Source: Chroococcidiopsis thermalis PCC 7203
GTDB taxonomy: Bacteria > Cyanobacteriota > Cyanobacteriia > Cyanobacteriales > Chroococcidiopsidaceae
Assembly: GCF_000317125.1 (NCBI RefSeq)
Contig: NC_019695.1
Span: forward strand, 2,592,336 to 2,656,335
Reading direction: 5' to 3'
DNA length: 64,000 nucleotides
The notes under the pieces were generated by a model. It did no database searches and was not told where the DNA came from. It was given only the letters and a program-made list of their open reading frames with translations. The position numbers and the translations under genes are program-made. Below, piece by piece: positions 53,866 to 62,606 of this stretch (positions within the stretch are counted from its first letter, which is position 1; the number at the start of each line of letters is the position of its first letter).

Positions 53866-54852
53866 ATGGAGCTAGAGCCAGGTTTCGATTACAGAGTTTT
53901 AAGTGAGAAAAACCGTTCGCTCGTTCAGCAAAGAACTAAAGAGCTGAAGGAGCGCTTGCAGCGTACAGCTCAAGATATATGGGACATTGGGAAGAAATTA
54001 GTTGAGGTGAGAGCAGAACTAAAAGGACATGGCTACTTCGATGCTTGGCTGAGAGCTGAATTCGGGTGGAGTCGGCGCACGGCATACAACTTTATTTATG
54101 TATACGAAGCATTTCCTTATGCAAAATTTGCACAGATGATCATCGAGCCATCCGCGCTCTATCGCTTAGCTTCGCCTTCGACTCCCGATGCAATCCGCGA
54201 CAAATTTATTCAACAGGCTAATGCGGGTAGTAAAGTCACGCATAAAGAAGTTTTGAAAGCCGTTACTGAAGAAAAGCTGAAGCAAATTCCCAATTCTCCC
54301 ATCGAACATTCTCTCAAATCGGCAGCAGCTCAACCAGAAGAAGACCCGTCCCTAAATATAGATAAAGAAGTTAAATCAGTCGTCCCAGAAATACAACAAC
54401 CTCCCTATAAAGCTGCTGCTTATAAAGCTAATCCAACAATTGTCACCCCACGTTTCCAGCAGTCGCATTGGTACACGCTGGGCATGGATCACCTATTATT
54501 TTGCGGCGATACTAACTCACCAGCATTTTTCGATCGCCTACCGGAAGCAGCTTTTGCTTTGGATATTGCGGTAGGTGGTAAGTGGCAGCATGACTGGTTA
54601 ATGTATAAAGCTCGCTCGGCGTTGATCCTCCATCCCCGGGAAAGAATTGATGGAGAGCGGATTAGGCAGCTACTATTGATGTTTTCGGAACGGGAAGATG
54701 CAATAATATTACCCTGCGCGCCCAGTGGAGAGGCGATCGCTACGATCGGTAGGCTCAAACGGAAATTATTTGCAGGCTATCGAAATCGACAACAGTGCCA
54801 ACAGGCGATCGCTGATTCGGGATTAAAAGCGCAAAAGGTTGAATTACCCTAG
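53866..54852 (+). CDS. DUF3102 protein with degenerate DNA-methylase-like C-terminus
   Basis: 328 aa. Residues 14-130 are a DUF3102 domain (RLQRTAQDIWDIGKKLVEVRAELKGHGYFDAWLRAEFGWSRRTAYNFIYVYEAF), a helix-turn-helix-bearing module seen in phage and plasmid proteins. Residues 198-328 resemble N6-adenine methylases (HWYTLGMDHLLFCGDTNSP; SGEAIATIGRLKRKLFAGYRNRQQCQQAI), but where DPPY is expected there is DIAVGGKW, so catalysis is unlikely. The first gene after the long spacer and ahead of the Wzc gene, it may be a DNA-binding regulator of the locus (inference). Confidence 0.75.
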   Translation: MELEPGFDYRVLSEKNRSLVQQRTKELKERLQRTAQDIWDIGKKLVEVRAELKGHGYFDAWLRAEFGWSRRTAYNFIYVYEAFPYAKFAQMIIEPSALYRLASPSTPDAIRDKFIQQANAGSKVTHKEVLKAVTEEKLKQIPNSPIEHSLKSAAAQPEEDPSLNIDKEVKSVVPEIQQPPYKAAAYKANPTIVTPRFQQSHWYTLGMDHLLFCGDTNSPAFFDRLPEAAFALDIAVGGKWQHDWLMYKARSALILHPRERIDGERIRQLLLMFSEREDAIILPCAPSGEAIATIGRLKRKLFAGYRNRQQCQQAIADSGLKAQKVELP

Positions 54853-55067
54853 TTGTATTTGTTACCCTGAAAGCCGATCTCATTTATGCTTATAGTGATA
54901 TACTGCCAAGAAAGTATCGTTCTCGTTAACAATTAAGTCCCTCATTCGAGTGGCGATCGCGGCACAGTTCAACTAGCCACCCGCCCTATTCCCAGTAGCA
55001 CTTGCGCCAGAAATATCTCCGGTCGCGAAACGTTCGCTCTCAATCAGCAGCAACTTACCATTAGCTT

Positions 55068-57251
55068 ATGGAATCTAGAGTGGAATCTAGAGAAGCCGTA
55101 GACATCAACTTGCAAAACTTGCAGTTAGCCATCAAACGACGATGGTTGGCAGCAGCAGGGGTATTTGGCTTTGTCTTAGGACTCTCAACAATCGTAACCC
55201 TTTTGCAAGCGCCGCTATACCAAGCAGAAGGCAAGCTCTTGCTCAAAAAGCCCAGCGAGACTTCTAGTCTCAACCCTGAAAAGTACGAGCCGCGCTTGGA
55301 ACCGCTCAGCGCTGAGAGCAATCCGGTGAGTACCGAGTCGGAAATCGTCAGTTCGATCCCGTTGGCACAGAAAACGATCGCTGCTCTCACCCTTAAAGAT
55401 GAGGAAGGTAAGCCGCTCAAACCGACAGCACTGATTAGCCAGTTGACACTGAAAAATATTCCCGCTACTGACGTGTTGCAAGTCGCATACGAAAGTAAAG
55501 ATCCTCAAGAAGCAGCAGCAGTCGTCAATAAATTGATGAGCGCCTATGTAGATTACAACATTCAGAGTAACCGTGCCGAAGCCTCAGCCGCAGAAGATTT
55601 TATCGTCAAGCAACTGCCGCAGACAGAAAGCACGGTGCGGGCAGCTGAAGCTAGTTTGCGCCGTTTCAAGGAACGACACCAAATCGTTAGCTTAGAACAT
55701 GAAGCTATCTCAGCTGTAGAAGTGCTGAAGGAACTACAAGACCAAATCACACTTGCAGAAGCAGCACTCGTACAAACTCAAGGTCGAGCGACAAAACTGC
55801 AAAAAGAAATTGCCCTCACTTCCCAAGATGTCGTACCGATTAATTCTCTCAAAGAGTCCCCCGGAATACAAAAGACCCTGGCAGAATTACAACGGGTAGA
55901 AGGCGATTTGGTTGTCCTCCAAACTCGTTTTGAAGACACATACCCCGAAGTCCAAAAATTACAACAAAAACGGAATGCCCTCAAACAGTTGTTAGAAGGA
56001 CGCATAGGACAAATGTTGGGCAACTCGAAGCAAGTATCGAATCGCAATTTAGAAGCAGGCGAGTTGCAACAAAAATTGGCTGAAGACTTGGTAAGAGCGG
56101 AAGTCGAACGCCTCAGTTTGTCTAATAGATTAAAATTTTTAGCTCAAGCTAGAACGAACTACAGGCAAAGAGCGACAGTTTTACCGCAATTAGAGCAGCA
56201 ACAACGGGAGTTAGAGCGACAAGTCAGAGCCGCCCAAGCTACCTACGAATTAATGCTGAAAAAACTGCAAGAACTACGGGTAGAGCAAAACAGAAATATT
56301 GGTAACGCCAGCATTATTGAAACAGCATTAGTGCCAGAAACTCCCTTATTGGGTAAAAGAGTGATGACTCTCGGTTTAGGAGGAATCGCCGCAATACTAC
56401 TGGCGATCGCCACGATTACTTTACTCGAACTGAGCGACGCATCAATCAAAACACTTAGAGAAATTAAGCAGTTGTTTGGTTATACCTTAATTGGTAGCAT
56501 TCCTCAACTTGGTAAATTCATCAAATTGAAACCTGAACGACAGCAAGATTGTCCAGTTCCCGAACTAGCGGTGAGAAATAGCCCTCGCTCGTTGACAGCG
56601 GAAGCTTATCGCATGTTACAAGCTAACTTGCGGTTTTTGAATTTAGATCGTCCGCTCAAAGCTGTCGTCGTGACGAGTTCAGTACCCAAAGAAGGCAAAT
56701 CGACCGTTTGTGCTAATTTAGCCGTCGCGATCGCCCAGCTAGGACGCAGAGTACTATTAATTGATGCCGACCTCCGCTCTCCGATCCAACACCATATTTG
56801 GCAGCAAACGAATGTAGAGGGTTTGAGCCACGTCCTCGTTGGCGGAACCGACTTTCAGGCAGCAGTAGAACAAGTTATGCCCAACTTACACGTTCTTACG
56901 GCTGGAGTCGTGCCACCTAACCCAATGGCTTTAATCGACTCACAGCGAATGGCTGCATTGGTTAGTTCTTTAAGCGATCGCTACGATTTCGTCATCATCG
57001 ACGCTCCGCCTTTGGTAGTAGCGGCAGATGCTTTAACTCTAGGAAAAATTACCGATGGAATTTTGTTGGTCGCTAGGCTAGGGGTGGTCGATTATACTAA
57101 TGCAGCTGCGGCAAGAGAGGCTCTCAAATGTTCCTGTCAGACAGTGCTGGGAGTTGTTGCCAATAGCGTTCCGTCCGAAAATCGACCTTACAGTTCCTTC
57201 CATTATCAAAGTCAAGACAATCTCGATACCACAGTAGTCTCTAGTAGGTGA
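55068..57251 (+). CDS. Wzc-type polysaccharide co-polymerase and tyrosine autokinase
   Basis: 727 aa. Wzz domain with a membrane segment at about 25-45 (AAGVFGFVLGLSTIVTLLQ), a long periplasmic coiled-coil region (about 165-420), a second membrane segment (MTLGLGGIAAILLAIATITLL) and the cytoplasmic BY-kinase: Walker A SVPKEGKSTVCANLAVAIAQ, Walker A' LLIDADLRSP, Walker B FVIIDAPPLVVAADA. The C-terminus has only two tyrosines (RPYSSFHYQS) instead of a rich cluster. Controls chain length and export of capsule or exopolysaccharide together with the exporter genes downstream. Confidence 0.95.
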   Translation: MESRVESREAVDINLQNLQLAIKRRWLAAAGVFGFVLGLSTIVTLLQAPLYQAEGKLLLKKPSETSSLNPEKYEPRLEPLSAESNPVSTESEIVSSIPLAQKTIAALTLKDEEGKPLKPTALISQLTLKNIPATDVLQVAYESKDPQEAAAVVNKLMSAYVDYNIQSNRAEASAAEDFIVKQLPQTESTVRAAEASLRRFKERHQIVSLEHEAISAVEVLKELQDQITLAEAALVQTQGRATKLQKEIALTSQDVVPINSLKESPGIQKTLAELQRVEGDLVVLQTRFEDTYPEVQKLQQKRNALKQLLEGRIGQMLGNSKQVSNRNLEAGELQQKLAEDLVRAEVERLSLSNRLKFLAQARTNYRQRATVLPQLEQQQRELERQVRAAQATYELMLKKLQELRVEQNRNIGNASIIETALVPETPLLGKRVMTLGLGGIAAILLAIATITLLELSDASIKTLREIKQLFGYTLIGSIPQLGKFIKLKPERQQDCPVPELAVRNSPRSLTAEAYRMLQANLRFLNLDRPLKAVVVTSSVPKEGKSTVCANLAVAIAQLGRRVLLIDADLRSPIQHHIWQQTNVEGLSHVLVGGTDFQAAVEQVMPNLHVLTAGVVPPNPMALIDSQRMAALVSSLSDRYDFVIIDAPPLVVAADALTLGKITDGILLVARLGVVDYTNAAAAREALKCSCQTVLGVVANSVPSENRPYSSFHYQSQDNLDTTVVSSR

Positions 57252-57288
57252 AATGGTAATAGGTAATGGGTAATGGATCGGTTGTCAA

Positions 57289-57318
57289 TGTAGAGACGTT
57301 ACATGTAACGTCTCTACA
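57289..57318. repeat. Perfect 30 bp palindrome (TGTAGAGACGTTACA half-site)
   Basis: 15-base arms with no spacer, in the gap between the Wzc and Wzm genes. Copies: an altered one inside DUF3326 (29021-29077) and a diverged one at 12629-12660. GTAATGG STRR units precede it (57254-57277). Confidence 0.85.
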
Positions 57319-57372
57319 AAGGATAGTTAGCGCTCTGTAACCTTCGATTTCCGACTTCCACCCTTCATCAAC

Positions 57373-58200
57373 ATGAAAACGCGCGAGATCGTATTAGAAG
57401 CAGGCAAAACTGAAAGTCAGTATTGGCGAGATGTTTGGGACTATCGCGAATTATTATATTTCCTCGCTTGGCGAGATATTTTGGTTCGGTACAAACAAAC
57501 CGCGATCGGTATTCTCTGGGCGCTGATTCGACCGTTTCTCACTACGATCGTGCTGACAGTAGTTTTTAGCGTTTTGGCTAAATTGCCCTCAGAAGGAAAC
57601 GTGCCTTACCCGATTATGGTGTTCGCCGCAATGCTACCCTGGCAATTTTTCGCAAATGCCCTGACCGAGTGTAGCAATAGCTTAATTACGAACTCTCAAA
57701 TTATTTCTAAGATTTATTTTCCTCGCTTAATCGTTCCCGTAAGTGCAGTTGTGGTCTGCTTTATAGATTTTTTAATTTCTGGTATGATATTACTAGCTTT
57801 AATGGCATGGTACAATTTCGTACCTGATTGGCGAATTCTCACACTACCTTTATTTACTGCGATCGCCTTTGCTGCGGCAATAGGCGCTGGACTGTGGTTA
57901 GCAGCCTTAACAGTCGAATATCGAGATTTTCGCCATGTCGTACCGTTTCTCGTTCAAGTCGGTCAATACATCTCGCCTGTAGGTTTTAGTAGCAATATCG
58001 TTACCGAACAGTGGCGATTGCTATATTCTCTAAATCCGATGGTAGGGGTGATTGATGGGTTCCGTTGGGCAATTTTAGGGGGAGAAGCTCAACTTTACCT
58101 ACCAGGATTAATTCTGAGCGTAGGGTTAGTTTTACTCTTACTGACTAGCAGTATTTGGTATTTTCGACGCACGGAGCGCACCTTCGCAGACGTGATTTAA
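57373..58200 (+). CDS. Polysaccharide ABC exporter permease (Wzm/TagG type)
   Basis: 275 aa, six membrane segments. DYRELLYFLAWRDILVRYKQTAIGILWALIRPFLTTIVLTVVFS is the typical start of ABC-2 polysaccharide permeases, with PYPIMVFAAMLPWQFFANALTECSNSLI and WRLLYSLNPMVGVIDGFRWAIL. With the ATPase 16 bp downstream it exports a complete lipid-linked polysaccharide across the inner membrane. Confidence 0.95.
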   Translation: MKTREIVLEAGKTESQYWRDVWDYRELLYFLAWRDILVRYKQTAIGILWALIRPFLTTIVLTVVFSVLAKLPSEGNVPYPIMVFAAMLPWQFFANALTECSNSLITNSQIISKIYFPRLIVPVSAVVVCFIDFLISGMILLALMAWYNFVPDWRILTLPLFTAIAFAAAIGAGLWLAALTVEYRDFRHVVPFLVQVGQYISPVGFSSNIVTEQWRLLYSLNPMVGVIDGFRWAILGGEAQLYLPGLILSVGLVLLLLTSSIWYFRRTERTFADVI

Positions 58201-58216
58201 ATTGTAGGAATAGATC

Positions 58217-59494
58217 GTGTCACAAACCGTTATTCGTGTCGAGCAGTTGGGAAAAAAATATCTGCTAGCGCAGCAAGCAGGTGGATATACTAATTTGCGA
58301 GAAAAAATTACTGAGAAAACCAAGTCTTTAACTCAAAGACTATTAACTCCCAAACGCACGCACAAATTTAAACCAACTCGCGAAGAATTTTGGGCGCTCA
58401 AGGATGTTTCATTTGAAGTTAAGCAGGGCGAGTGCGTTGGTATTATCGGTGGAAACGGAGCCGGAAAATCAACATTACTAAAAATTTTAAGCCGCATTAC
58501 CGAACCAACCAAAGGTAAAATCCGAATTAAAGGTCGAGTTGCTAGTCTTTTAGAAGTAGGAACGGGTTTTCACCCAGAACTGACAGGAAGAGAAAACATT
58601 TATCTCAACGGCGCAATTCTGGGAATGAGTAAAGTTGAAATTAAAAGTAAATTTGATGAAATTGTTGCTTTTGCGGAAGTCGAAAAATTTTTAGATACGC
58701 CCGTAAAGCGCTATTCTTCCGGCATGTACGTCAGACTAGCATTTGCTGTTGCCGCTCATCTAGAACCAGAGATTTTAATTATCGATGAAGTCTTAGCAGT
58801 AGGAGATATAGCATTTCAAAAGAAGTGTTTGGGTAAAATGGAAAATGTAGCGACTCAAGAAGGTCGGACGGTTTTATTTGTCAGTCATAATATGCAAATG
58901 GTTCAAGCTTTGTGTGCTAAAGCTTGCTTACTCAAAGCCGGAAGTATAGCGGCTCAAGGAAATTCAGGTGATGTCATCGAGCAATATCTATTATCCTTGC
59001 GATCGCTAACACAACTCAATTCAACTATATTGGAACAGCGACAGGATCGCTCTGGAGATGGCAGCGCAAAATTAACTTTTATTAATATTGAAGATGGCGA
59101 TGGAAGTAAAGTTATTTGTTCGATTAGCCGCCTAAAACTCACCATCGGCTACCGTAGTGAAAAACCAATTTACTCACCACGACTTTTAGTCACTATCTAC
59201 GATTACAACAATGAATATGCCATTTTTGCCCTAGATAGTAATGTCGTAGGAGGAGTTCCCGAGCTTCTTCCTGCTGAAGGTACGGTGACTTGCATTACAG
59301 AACCAATGTATCTGACACCAGGGCGATGTCGCGTTGAACTGGAGTTACTCAGAGGTGAAATTCTGCTTGACTGTATTGAATATGCCACATGTTTTGATGT
59401 AGAAGCTTACGATATTTATGGCTCGGGTAAGTCACCTCCTCGCAGTTGGGCGACTTGCCTGCTGCGATACCAATGGTCTACTAATGTAGGCTAA
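58217..59494 (+). CDS. Polysaccharide ABC exporter ATPase with C-terminal carbohydrate-binding domain (Wzt type)
   Basis: 425 aa. Walker A IIGGNGAGKSTLLKIL, signature YSSGMYVRLAFAVAAHL, Walker B ILIIDEVLAVGDIAFQKKC and H-loop VSHNMQMVQ. Residues about 260-425 form the Wzt C-terminal beta-sandwich (ISRLKLTIGYRSEKPIYSPRLLVTIYD...), which in O9a-type systems recognises the capped end of the polymer. So export here probably depends on a terminal modification of the glycan, which fits the methyltransferase and aminoacyl genes that follow. Start GTG at 58217. Confidence 0.95.
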   Translation: MSQTVIRVEQLGKKYLLAQQAGGYTNLREKITEKTKSLTQRLLTPKRTHKFKPTREEFWALKDVSFEVKQGECVGIIGGNGAGKSTLLKILSRITEPTKGKIRIKGRVASLLEVGTGFHPELTGRENIYLNGAILGMSKVEIKSKFDEIVAFAEVEKFLDTPVKRYSSGMYVRLAFAVAAHLEPEILIIDEVLAVGDIAFQKKCLGKMENVATQEGRTVLFVSHNMQMVQALCAKACLLKAGSIAAQGNSGDVIEQYLLSLRSLTQLNSTILEQRQDRSGDGSAKLTFINIEDGDGSKVICSISRLKLTIGYRSEKPIYSPRLLVTIYDYNNEYAIFALDSNVVGGVPELLPAEGTVTCITEPMYLTPGRCRVELELLRGEILLDCIEYATCFDVEAYDIYGSGKSPPRSWATCLLRYQWSTNVG

Positions 59495-59512
59495 TTTCAG
59501 TTGAGAAACAAT

Positions 59513-60466
59513 ATGGTTTCACTCCAAAAAATAGATCGTTCGATGTATGAAGAGGTTTTTCCTTTACTTTTAGATTTAAATGCTCAAGTTAATTGGAGAA
59601 ACGTTTTTGATTATAATTGGCAGGCGGAAGATTATTGCGGTTATGGATTGTTTGATGGCAAAGAAGTTGTTGGTTTTTTAGGATTAATTTTTAGTCGTAG
59701 AGCGATCGCCGATCGCGTTGAGAATTTTTGTAACATTCATAGTTGGATAGTCAAACCGCAATATAGGGATCGCAGTCTATCGTTACTTCTACCCGTTTTG
59801 AGGTTAAAAGATTGTACGCTGACAGATCTCAGTCCAGCCCCTAGAGCGATCGAAATCCTGCAAAAGCTAGGATTTAAAAGATTAGATTCAAAGCTACGTG
59901 TATTACTACCAGTTAGCGGGAGAAATAGGAGTGCGATCGAGATAGTTCACCTATCTCAAGAAAAACCTCAAATAGCAGAGCAGTTCTCAAAACAAGATTT
60001 AAAATTATTTCAAGACCATAGCAGTTATTCTAACTGCTATCATTTATTAATTGACAATGGCAAAAATTATTGCTACGTCATATATACTATAGTGAAACAA
60101 GCATTTCTTTCACACTGCTACATTCAATACATCAGCAATATTCAAATATTTTCGCAGTACAGCGGCGCAATCCGTTCTGAAATAATCAGGCACAGTCGTA
60201 TTCCTTTAGTTGTGGTAGATTCGCGGCTCATCGCGCCGTTCAAATTACCATTCAGTTACGATTTACCGTTTAGTTTTCCCAAACTTTACAGGTCTTCTAG
60301 CTTAAAACTAGCTCAAATTGATAATTTATACTCAGAACTTATTTTATTAAATTTTAGTTTAATTCCGAGTAACTTAAAAGAATTGCGTGGTTTATGGCAT
60401 GAAACCAAATATTGGTACGAAATAAAGAATACATTTAAAAAAAATACTTGTGGAATAAGTGAGTAA
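59513..60466 (+). CDS. GNAT-like acyltransferase of the carrier-protein module
   Basis: 317 aa from ATG at 59513 (TTG at 59501 is an alternative). The first 140 residues have a GNAT pattern: NWRNVFDYNWQAEDYCGYGLFDGKEVVGFLGLIFS, HSWIVKPQYRDRSLSLLLPVL and IEILQKLGFKRLDSKLRVLLPV; the remaining 175 residues lack a known motif. It ends 2 bp before the carrier protein gene. It could take an aminoacyl group from the carrier protein and pass it to a sugar (inference from neighbours). AT-rich, as are the next genes. Confidence 0.65.
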   Translation: MVSLQKIDRSMYEEVFPLLLDLNAQVNWRNVFDYNWQAEDYCGYGLFDGKEVVGFLGLIFSRRAIADRVENFCNIHSWIVKPQYRDRSLSLLLPVLRLKDCTLTDLSPAPRAIEILQKLGFKRLDSKLRVLLPVSGRNRSAIEIVHLSQEKPQIAEQFSKQDLKLFQDHSSYSNCYHLLIDNGKNYCYVIYTIVKQAFLSHCYIQYISNIQIFSQYSGAIRSEIIRHSRIPLVVVDSRLIAPFKLPFSYDLPFSFPKLYRSSSLKLAQIDNLYSELILLNFSLIPSNLKELRGLWHETKYWYEIKNTFKKNTCGISE

Positions 60467-60468
60467 AA

Positions 60469-60735
60469 ATGATTGTCAAAAAAAATCAAAATATAGGACA
60501 GCAGATTCGCCAATTTATCTTGGAGGAATTCCCACAGGCAAACGAGCGATCGCTCGGCGAGAATGAAACTTTCTTAGGCAGCGATATTGTTGACTCTTTA
60601 GGTATTGTCAAATTAATGACTTTTGTAGAAACTGAATTTGGCATAACTGTAGAAGACGAAGACCTTCAACCCGAAAATTTTCAATCAATCGCGAGTTTAA
60701 GCGAGTTTGTGAAAACTAAACTCGCCCAAAAATAA
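60469..60735 (+). CDS. Acyl (aminoacyl) carrier protein
   Basis: 88 aa, acidic helical bundle. The phosphopantetheine site is SDIVDSLGIVKLMTFVETEFGITVEDEDL, with Asp42-Ser43-Leu44. It differs from the fatty-acid AcpP and resembles the stand-alone carriers found beside amino acid:carrier protein ligases. It lies between the GNAT-like gene (2 bp gap) and the ligase gene (29 bp gap), so it is almost surely their shared partner. Confidence 0.9.
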   Translation: MIVKKNQNIGQQIRQFILEEFPQANERSLGENETFLGSDIVDSLGIVKLMTFVETEFGITVEDEDLQPENFQSIASLSEFVKTKLAQK

Positions 60736-60764
60736 TATTTGACGCTCGGAGGTTTAAGCTAGTA

Positions 60765-61682
60765 ATGTCATCGGAAACTTTTGCTTCACTAGAGTCAGAA
60801 AATATCTACAGTTGCTTTAATTCTGACGCAGGGCTACTAACCCTACAGGGTTCTCAGGTAGAACTGCGACGGCGACTTGATGCCTTGTTTTGTAGCTGGG
60901 CAGAAGTAGTAGGAGCAATTGAGTATTCCTTTCCGCCAGTACTATCGGTTTATTCCCTTGATTTGGCTGACTACTTCAGCTCTTTTCCACACTTAGCTAC
61001 CCTAACAACGCAAATCGACAGTAACAATGAGGGAATGAAGCGGTTTGTCGATTCTACCAGAAACGAAAGGCTGACAGAAGTAGACCAAAATTACCTTACG
61101 CCAGCACGCTACGTATTACCGTCAGCAGCTTGCTACGCAGTTTACAACCACCTGAGCAACAAAAAACTGCAAAATGACCTTTTCATTACCGTTTGTTCCC
61201 CCTGTTTCCGCCAAGAGTCAATCTATAAAGCAGGCGAACGACAGTGGACTTTTCATATGAGAGAAATCGTCTGTATCGGTCGTCAAGAGACAGTCCGAAA
61301 TTTTCTCAATACCTACCGTCAGTTGATTACAGAAATACTCGACCGGGCTAAATTACCTTTTCAACTTCGCGAAGCCACCGATCCTTTCTTTGACAAACGC
61401 GATCCCGCACTGATTTTACAAAAATTAGAACCGCTAAAATATGAATTTCTTTATCGCGATCGCTTGGCAATTACTTCGCTCAACTTTCACCGTAAATTTT
61501 TTGGCGATCGCTTTAACATTCAAGACTGCACCGGAGAACCAGCCTATACAGGTTGTGTGGCTTTTGGGTTAGAACGCTGGTTATCTGCTTGCATTCGCGA
61601 GTACGGTCAAAACTGGGAAAATTTACCTGCTGTTTTACAGAAAAAGGAGCCAGAAGTCAGGAGTCAGGAGTCAGGAGAATAA
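60765..61682 (+). CDS. Amino acid:[carrier protein] ligase (class II aaRS-like, SerRS-related)
   Basis: 305 aa. It lacks a tRNA-binding arm but keeps a class II core: motif 2 FRQES...FHMREIVCIG (Arg149, Glu151, Arg166) and motif 3 AFGLERW (Arg271). Candidate zinc ligands Cys123 (SAACYAVY), Glu167 and Cys264 (YTGCVAFG) match the pattern of atypical archaeal SerRS and the bacterial ligases that load glycine or alanine on carrier proteins. It probably forms an aminoacyl-adenylate and loads it on the carrier protein upstream. The last 13 residues come from AGTCAGG repeat units. SD GGAGG upstream of ATG 60765. Confidence 0.85.
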   Translation: MSSETFASLESENIYSCFNSDAGLLTLQGSQVELRRRLDALFCSWAEVVGAIEYSFPPVLSVYSLDLADYFSSFPHLATLTTQIDSNNEGMKRFVDSTRNERLTEVDQNYLTPARYVLPSAACYAVYNHLSNKKLQNDLFITVCSPCFRQESIYKAGERQWTFHMREIVCIGRQETVRNFLNTYRQLITEILDRAKLPFQLREATDPFFDKRDPALILQKLEPLKYEFLYRDRLAITSLNFHRKFFGDRFNIQDCTGEPAYTGCVAFGLERWLSACIREYGQNWENLPAVLQKKEPEVRSQESGE

Positions 61683-61805
61683 AAAAACTCTAGTTATGGG
61701 TAATCGCGCCCGTAAAAAACAAACAATTACAACAATCTGGGTTAAAAGAAAATTTTCGACTTTAATGAAGTTGACAAATACAACATTTAACAAAGGACAT
61801 GAATT

Positions 61806-62606
61806 ATGTCAATCGATCTGTTTAATCAAACCTTATATGAAAAGCCAAGTACTGTTAAAGAGTATATATGCACGCAAAAAGACTTATGGATAGAAGAAAA
61901 AACTATTTTTGAAAAGTACGAGCAGCATATCAAAGATAAGGCGATTCTTGATGTTGGTTGTGGTGGTGGGAGAACAGCGATCGCATTAAGCGAACTAACC
62001 TCAAATTATACGGGGATTGATTATTCGATGGAAATGGTGAAAGCGTGTCTAAAATGGCATAGCTCTCTAAATTTCATACATGGTGATGCTAGCGATATGC
62101 ATATGTTTGATGGGGAAAGCTTTGATTTTATCATTTTTTCATTTAATGGCATAGATTGCATGTCTCATGAAAAGAGAATAAAAACATTGAAAGAAATTTA
62201 TAGAGTTTTAAAAAGTGGCGGAATATTTGCATTTTCCAGCCATAATTTAGACGATCGCAAAATTGTCACTGCCTTTAATAAATACGACATGAAACGTCCG
62301 CGAGCGATCGCAAGAAATCTTTTTAACGTTATGAGTTATTTGAAAGTAAGAAAGTATCAGATACACACTGATACATATGAAATTCTTAGCGATCCTTTAG
62401 CCGGATTCGGACATTTGACATATTACATTAGAAAGCAAGAGCAGGTAAAGCAGCTTGTAAATATCGGTTTTAAAAACATTGCTATTCTCAATCGCCAAGC
62501 CCAGTTCGTTGATATTAATTCTTTAGATAGAGATAGCGAGTGGTTGCACTACGTTTGTCAAAAACCTACTAGTAACGATCGCAATGAAGACAGTCAGCAA
62601 AAGTGA
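61806..62606 (+). CDS. Class I SAM-dependent methyltransferase
   Basis: 266 aa. Motif I AILDVGCGGGRTAIALSEL, then GIDYSMEMVKACLK, IHGDASDMHMF, FDFIIFSFNGIDCM, LKEIYRVLKSGGIFAFSSHN. AAAGGA precedes ATG 61806. A small-molecule or glycan methyltransferase; since Wzt-type export can depend on a methylated chain end, it may cap the polysaccharide (inference). It overlaps the next gene by 23 bp, so both are translated from one message. Confidence 0.88.
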   Translation: MSIDLFNQTLYEKPSTVKEYICTQKDLWIEEKTIFEKYEQHIKDKAILDVGCGGGRTAIALSELTSNYTGIDYSMEMVKACLKWHSSLNFIHGDASDMHMFDGESFDFIIFSFNGIDCMSHEKRIKTLKEIYRVLKSGGIFAFSSHNLDDRKIVTAFNKYDMKRPRAIARNLFNVMSYLKVRKYQIHTDTYEILSDPLAGFGHLTYYIRKQEQVKQLVNIGFKNIAILNRQAQFVDINSLDRDSEWLHYVCQKPTSNDRNEDSQQK

